NCBI RefSeq assembly: GCF_001619985.1 | Contig: NW_017264195.1 | Location: 2,644,767 to 2,708,766, forward strand | DNA length: 64,000 nt | Reading direction: 5' to 3' | Origin: Xylona heveae TC161 | Taxonomy: Eukaryota > Ascomycota > Xylonomycetes > Xylonales > Xylonaceae | Shown: piece after piece, positions 59,476 to 64,000 of the stretch | Layout: each line of letters begins with the position of its first letter | How positions within the stretch are numbered: the stretch's first letter is position 1 | Notes under the pieces: generated by a model | What the model saw: the letters and a program-made list of their open reading frames with translations, nothing else | Database searches by the model: none | What the model was told of the DNA's origin: nothing | Position numbers and translations under genes: made by a program

Positions 59476-60167
59476 CCTGGATATCGTGTTGATTCTTCTG
59501 TCGATTGTATGCTAACAGAATCAGATTCCCGTGTCTCCATCATTGTCCAGGAATAGGTACATTCACCTTGTTGCAGTCTGCGAGCCCTAGAAAACTTATA
59601 AGAATTTGTAACTCCCTCACTCTTGTGCATGCAAGTATCTATCAAAATCAAAAAAACGGAAGAAAGTGCTGTTGTCAGACACTGGTTAAAGAGCACGGCA
59701 GGCTCAAAGGTGTTTATCAACACCGGGCAGACTTATGGAGATCACGTCATTCGCACAAGCTATGAAGCAAAGCACGGGACGAGCCATCATTGGATATTTC
59801 ATTTCTGTGACATGAGTCAACCTTCAGTCATTTGGTCATAACAACGCAGATCAAATAGTAATTTCTAGTCGCAATGACATGCTGAACCCATGGTATCATG
59901 GCTCCATTGCTGGGATCTCATCGTACATACTGCAGGGTGGATCCGGCCCACACGGTTTTCGGTCGCTGTGTTCGCTCCTCTTGCCGACAAGCAGAAGTGA
60001 AAAAAAAAATTGTTAGGATATAGAAAGAAAGTTTTGCCTTCCAATTATATAATTCAGTCGTGTCTCGTGATTTTCATTAATTATTCTTCTTTCTGGCGCG
60101 GCCTTTTCTTGCCCTCTGCGACCGAACTTTCCTCTGCTGGTAGTGTTACCCTTACAGACACTCAAAT
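59476..60167. promoter_or_regulatory. Divergent promoter of arylsulfotransferase and DHA2 transporter
   Basis: About 690 bases; no gene supported. Both starts face outward, so regulation may be shared. Confidence 0.45.
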
Positions 60168-62083
60168 ATGGCGATATTGGGAACCGAGACCGAGACAGGA
60201 GACCTTGGCGATAATAATCACCACCCTCAAGCTCCGTCCGACGAGCCCAATGAGCTCCGCGAAGATCAGCCACTTCTCGGCGATCATGAATGTGCAAAAT
60301 GGAAGGCTCCCCGGGGTTTTGTCTGGATCCAAGTCGCTCTAATGAGCAATGTCTTTCTCAACGCGTTTGATGGCACAATTACAGCTGCCACCTACGCTGT
60401 AATCAGTTCAGAATTTAATGCCGCCAACACTGCTTCCTGGTTGACTACGTCGTATCTAATTACAAGCACTGCTCTTCTGCCACTCTATGGTCGGGTATCG
60501 GATATTTTTGGTCGCAGAATATGCTTTTTCGTATCTACTATCACCTTCGCGATAGGCTGCCTAGGATGCGGTCTTGCTGGCGACATTATTACACTCAACA
60601 TTATGCGGGCGCTGACGGGCTTGGGAGGCGGAGGTTTGATGACTATGGGTACCAAAACCTTGTTCAGTTTCAATCTCATTACCAGAACTATACTGACATA
60701 TTATTAGCGACAATCGTCAATTCAGACATGATTCCATTCCGTAAGCGAGGTATATATCAAGCTATGCAGAATGGCATCTTTGGCCTTGGAGCAATATGCG
60801 GAGCATCATTGGGCGGGAGTATCGCAGACAAGATAGGCTGGCGATGGTGTTTCCTCCTGCAGGTACCAGTTTCTGTTTTCGCTCTGGCTGTCGGTGTCCT
60901 CGCAGTGAAGAACCAGGCAGGGGGCTTCTTGTTTGCGGGCGAGGGTTTTGGTGCGGCCTGGAAACGGGTGGACTTCTTTGGCGCTTTGGTCCTAGTTTTC
61001 GCTATCTCAACTCAACTTCTCGGTCTTAGTCTGGGCGGAAACAAATTTCCGTGGACCAGTCCCTGGGTCATAGGTGCTCTGATAGGGAGTATTCTGTTGT
61101 TTGCTGCATTTTTCGTCATTGAGGCCAAAACATCAGCAATACCAATCATACCACTTCGAATGCTACGGGGAAGACTGCCAGTCGCTACTCAGATTGCCAA
61201 CGTTTGCGCTGGTCTAGCTGCTTACGGAGTTGGTTTACCTTCTTGACTGATTTCATTTGGATATCCCTCACTAATTAGATTTAGTTTCTCTTTATGCTAC
61301 CACTTTTCTTCCAGGTTGTTTTGCTGGAATCTGCTACCAAAGCTGGCACGCGGCTTATTATTCCCTCGCTGGCCACTCCTACGGGGTCCTTGGCGGCTGG
61401 AATAATTATGTCGAGATGGGGAAGGCTTGTAGGCCTGATACGTTCCGGAGCCATTCTAATGGCTCTAGGCAATGGCTTGCTCTGTTCTCTCGGCTTTACT
61501 GACTCCATGTGGAAGTACTTTGTCTACATCTTCCCAGCTAACCTTGGACAAGGAATCATATATCCATCCATATTATTCACATCACTTGCTTCCTTTGATC
61601 ACGAGGGTACGTCTGAATAGGTCAACTTCACCACGTCCAGGCTTGCTGACGTCTACTTTTTTCCGCAGATCATGCCGTTTCCTCCTCGACCGTATATCTT
61701 ATCCGGTCTCTCGGCGGAGTGTGGGGGGTGTCCATCACCTCTGCTATAGTTCAAACCACACTCAGCTTCCGGCTGCCAGATTCTCTAGGCGACATACCAG
61801 ACAAATGGAGAGTAAGCCCCGCTATCTATACCTTCTAGCCGAACCTAGGCATATTATTTGAAATCTGATGCACTGACATGGATCCACCCTTGAGCAGATT
61901 GTAGACGAGATTCGACACTCAGTCGATATAATACACAAATTACCTTCTCACACACAACTACAGGTTCGTCTTGTTTATTACGATGGGCTGCGCTATGCCT
62001 TTGCAGCGTCAACAGCGGCGGCCGTGACAGCGGTAATTGCATCTTTTGTAGCCTCTGCAACTAGACTACGTAGCACTCACTGA
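60168..62083 (+). CDS. MFS transporter, DHA2 family (14 TM, Vba-like), 550 aa
   Basis: Exons 60168..60648, 60708..61228, 61285..61606, 61669..61811 and 61898..62083; introns 59, 56, 62 and 86 nt, all in agreeing phase (551 codons). The acidic N-terminus ends in GFVWIQVALMSNVFLNAFDG, then TASWLTTSYLITSTALLPLYGRVSDIFGRR (in parts), the motif-A loop of MFS proteins. ATIVNSDMIPFRKRGIYQAMQNG and GIFGLGAICGASLGGSIADKIGWRW are the antiporter motif C region. Later come FMLPLFFQVVLLESATKAG and FTSLASFDHEDHAVSSSTVYLIRSLGG (in parts), typical of yeast Vba1/2-like vacuolar basic amino acid transporters and related drug exporters. Whether it exports a toxic compound or moves amino acids into the vacuole cannot be decided. 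Divergent partner of the arylsulfotransferase gene. Confidence 0.93.
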
Positions 62084-63118
62084 AAGTATACTTGATCAGA
62101 GATGCCTTTACAAAGTAGTAATCCACGGCATATTCTTTTCCCAATTACAGATTGAATCTACTCAGCTCTGCCAAAGAAAAATTGTTTTCTATAACCTTTC
62201 ATGTGATTGTCATCAAGAAAAAGCTTGCCTAATTGTATCCCCCTAAGCCGTCTTTCTATCTTTCAAGAAAATGAAAGATATCTCGGAAATATGCATATTT
62301 TGCCCACTGAAAAAAGACGAAAAGCGATGACATCCCATTAATTAGCTCTTTCCAATTGACTTTCAATTCTTTTCTACCCAATACTAATATGTGTATCGAC
62401 TCGCTTCAGTTAAAGATGAATTTAAAATTCCTTTTGCCATCTTTCTTTTGCCCTGCCCCGAAGACCTTTGAAAATATCAGAAACAGTTTTTAGATCTGGA
62501 AGAGGTCCACTGAGGTGTTCAGATTCTCTGACTGGCTCATCTACAATTATTAAGATCTCAATAAAATTGCCCTGTTGTTGCTAACCCAACAGCAATTTTA
62601 TATAGATGGCTTTCATCGTATACTTTTCAAGATCTTGGCACATGCCCGGCTTGAAACATGTGTCTGCGGAATCGATCCGAAACATTGTGTTCACCAAGTC
62701 ATTGTGTAAATAGACCCGCTTGCCAGGGCGATGGACTTGATCTCCAACATCAGCGAACGTATAAGAATCTATTGAATTTAATATACTGCGATGAAGTCTT
62801 ACAGCGAATCATATCTTTATTTTCACCCACCGAGAGGAGGAGAGCCGGATTTTTCATTAGAGGGATTATTGATAAGCGGATACTGTGGTAATTTGGGTTT
62901 CGGGGCAACTAACGCCGTCGGGAGCTTAACGACGAATGCCCACTAAGATAAGCTCGCTGTTACCTGCCCTAAACTTTATCTTCGTGTGATGTCAAACTAA
63001 CCTTCAACTAAGGATTTCAGAAAATATAATAATTCATCATGTAAATCCGTACGTTTTTCCTTCTAACAAAATTCTCCTTCTCATTGACTTATTTGTTTCT
63101 TCAAAGAAATCCACACCA
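62084..63118. other. 1-kb subtelomeric intergenic region, AT-rich
   Basis: No gene supported; a 77-codon frame near 62658 is unremarkable. Contains an imperfect hairpin-forming repeat at 62563-62599. Confidence 0.45.
62563..62599. repeat. Imperfect inverted repeat (hairpin)
   Basis: Left arm AAAATTGCCCTGTTG (62563-62577) and right arm CAACAGCAATTTT (62587-62599) pair over 13 bases with a two-base bulge and a nine-base loop. It lies in the trailer side of the DHA2 gene and may be a transcript 3' structure or chance. Confidence 0.45.
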
Positions 63119-63556
63119 ATGGCGCCCTCCTCGCATCCAGCACTGACGGTCATTGACCCGCCAGAGATCTCTGCCAGCCCTATGACTGCACAAGTAGTGT
63201 CGATCAATAGCAATGCGCGCGTCATCCATACAAGCGGGCAAATGCCCATCGATCGCCACGGAAACATTCCCGCTGCGTACCCCGATCAGATTAAACTCTG
63301 CCTCGACAATCTCGATGCCTGCCTGAAGAGTGCTGGAGCTGGCCGCAAAGATATTGTCAAACTTACCTACTACATCGTCAACTACAATCCGACCTGGCGC
63401 CCACATGCTGAAATCCTCATGGACTACCTTCAAGGCCACAGGCCGTGCACAACTTTGGTTCCAGTACCTGCTCTTGCTCGGGCCGAGCTCTTGTTTGAGA
63501 TTGAAGCCGTTGCAGCTCTTCAAGGTTCTTCTCCGAATCCAAGATCCGTGCTTTGA
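63119..63556 (+). CDS. RidA/YjgF-family deaminase-like protein, 145 aa
   Basis: Single exon, ATG in CAATGGCG. The sequence has the Rid fold order: NSNARVIHTSGQMPID, then YPDQIKLCLDNLDACLKSAGAGRKDIVKLTYYIVN (in parts), LMDYLQGHRPCTTLVPVPALARAELLFEIEAVAAL (in parts). The Arg in ALARAELLFEIEAVA corresponds to the conserved arginine that binds carboxylates of imine intermediates. Members hydrolyse reactive enamine or imine products of PLP enzymes, though many fungal ones with the APALAR-type end are dedicated to pathways. Length is slightly above the usual 120-130. It is the last gene before the telomere, with its stop only about 350 bases from the repeat tract, and sits downstream of two transporters and an arylsulfotransferase. 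Confidence 0.88.
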   Translation: MAPSSHPALTVIDPPEISASPMTAQVVSINSNARVIHTSGQMPIDRHGNIPAAYPDQIKLCLDNLDACLKSAGAGRKDIVKLTYYIVNYNPTWRPHAEILMDYLQGHRPCTTLVPVPALARAELLFEIEAVAALQGSSPNPRSVL

Positions 63557-63905
63557 TAATATTGCCGTACGTAACATTAAACCCTGGATATTCAATCTAG
63601 CTGCTAATATCAGCTAATTGTAGCTTTTTAATTTATTAAAATGTCTTATTCTATCCTTTTGCTCTATTTGTCCTAGAAGAAACTATAATAATTATTAAGA
63701 ATGTTGAAGATTAAATCAAGGATAATTTATAAAAGTAGTATAAATATCTCAAAGAAGTTAATAAAGCATTATAAGTAAGAAAACAAGTAAAATAATAGGG
63801 TTAACAAAAGGAATTTAAGAAAAACTACTAATTTTATAAAACATATATTTGTATTAAAATATTAATTTATCTAAATTTTAATTAAAGCTTAGGGGAAAAA
63901 ATCAC
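63557..63905. other. AT-rich subtelomeric spacer
   Basis: About 350 bases of strongly AT-rich sequence, with no open frame of note, directly joined to the telomere repeats. No subtelomeric helicase or satellite is seen. Confidence 0.6.
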
Positions 63906-64000
63906 TAGGGTTAGGGTTAGGGTTAGGGTTAGGGTTAGGGTTAGGGTTAGGGTTAGGGTTAGGGTTAGGGTTAGGGTTAGGGTTAGGGTTAGGGTTAGGG
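63906..64000 (+). repeat. Telomere, (TTAGGG)n
   Basis: After a partial unit TAGGG (63906-63910), fifteen perfect TTAGGG units fill 63911-64000, the end of the window. The G-rich strand runs 5'->3' toward the end, so this is a genuine right chromosome end and not an interstitial block. Confidence 0.98.

Overview
The window is the right end of a chromosome of a filamentous ascomycete (Pezizomycotina, probably Eurotiomycetes). Evidence: spliced genes with short introns (about 42-118 nt), fungal-only gene families (Zn(II)2Cys6 regulators, palF, shr3, a Dal5-type permease), and a terminal tract of 15 perfect TTAGGG units that runs to the last base. Genes were assembled from exons by joining frames at GT..AG borders, so coordinates span introns and exon borders are given in each entry.

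Layout. 1-41 kb is mostly conserved housekeeping and regulatory genes: first exon of atg5 (cut by the left edge), an orphan fungal gene, a Zn(II)2Cys6 regulator, a 5.8-kb gene-free stretch, a SAM+PH domain protein, two proline-rich unknowns, mnd1 (meiosis), palF (pH signalling arrestin), shr3 (ER chaperone for permeases), an unknown, then a small block with a second Zn(II)2Cys6 regulator, an HSL-type esterase and a dienelactone hydrolase, followed by thoc5 (mRNA export), an Izh3-type PAQR membrane protein and a Cys-rich single-pass membrane protein.

From the mitoribosomal SOD-fold gene (mS42, 41.07-42.19 kb) to the telomere the content is mostly accessory: an amino acid permease, a frameshift-broken methyltransferase, an O-methyltransferase, a third Zn(II)2Cys6 regulator, the conserved tRNA m3C methyltransferase trm140, an unknown protein with a possible ADP-ribosyltransferase-like C-terminal half, a Dal5-type anion/ureide transporter, a secreted arylsulfotransferase, a 14-TM DHA2 transporter and a RidA-type deaminase whose stop codon lies only about 350 bp from the telomere repeats. 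No transposon, rRNA, tRNA or CRISPR was recognised.

How they may work together. Two groups look like small metabolic modules (inference): regulator + esterase + dienelactone hydrolase at 30.1-35.7 kb (ester/lactone breakdown), and permease + methyltransferase(s) + regulator at 43.7-51.3 kb. The telomere-proximal transporter/arylsulfotransferase/RidA group fits nutrient scavenging. Points most worth a second look are the broken methyltransferase, the 53.5-kb unknown gene, the ATG-only first exon of mnd1, AAG 3' splice sites, and the large gene-free interval at 5-11 kb.
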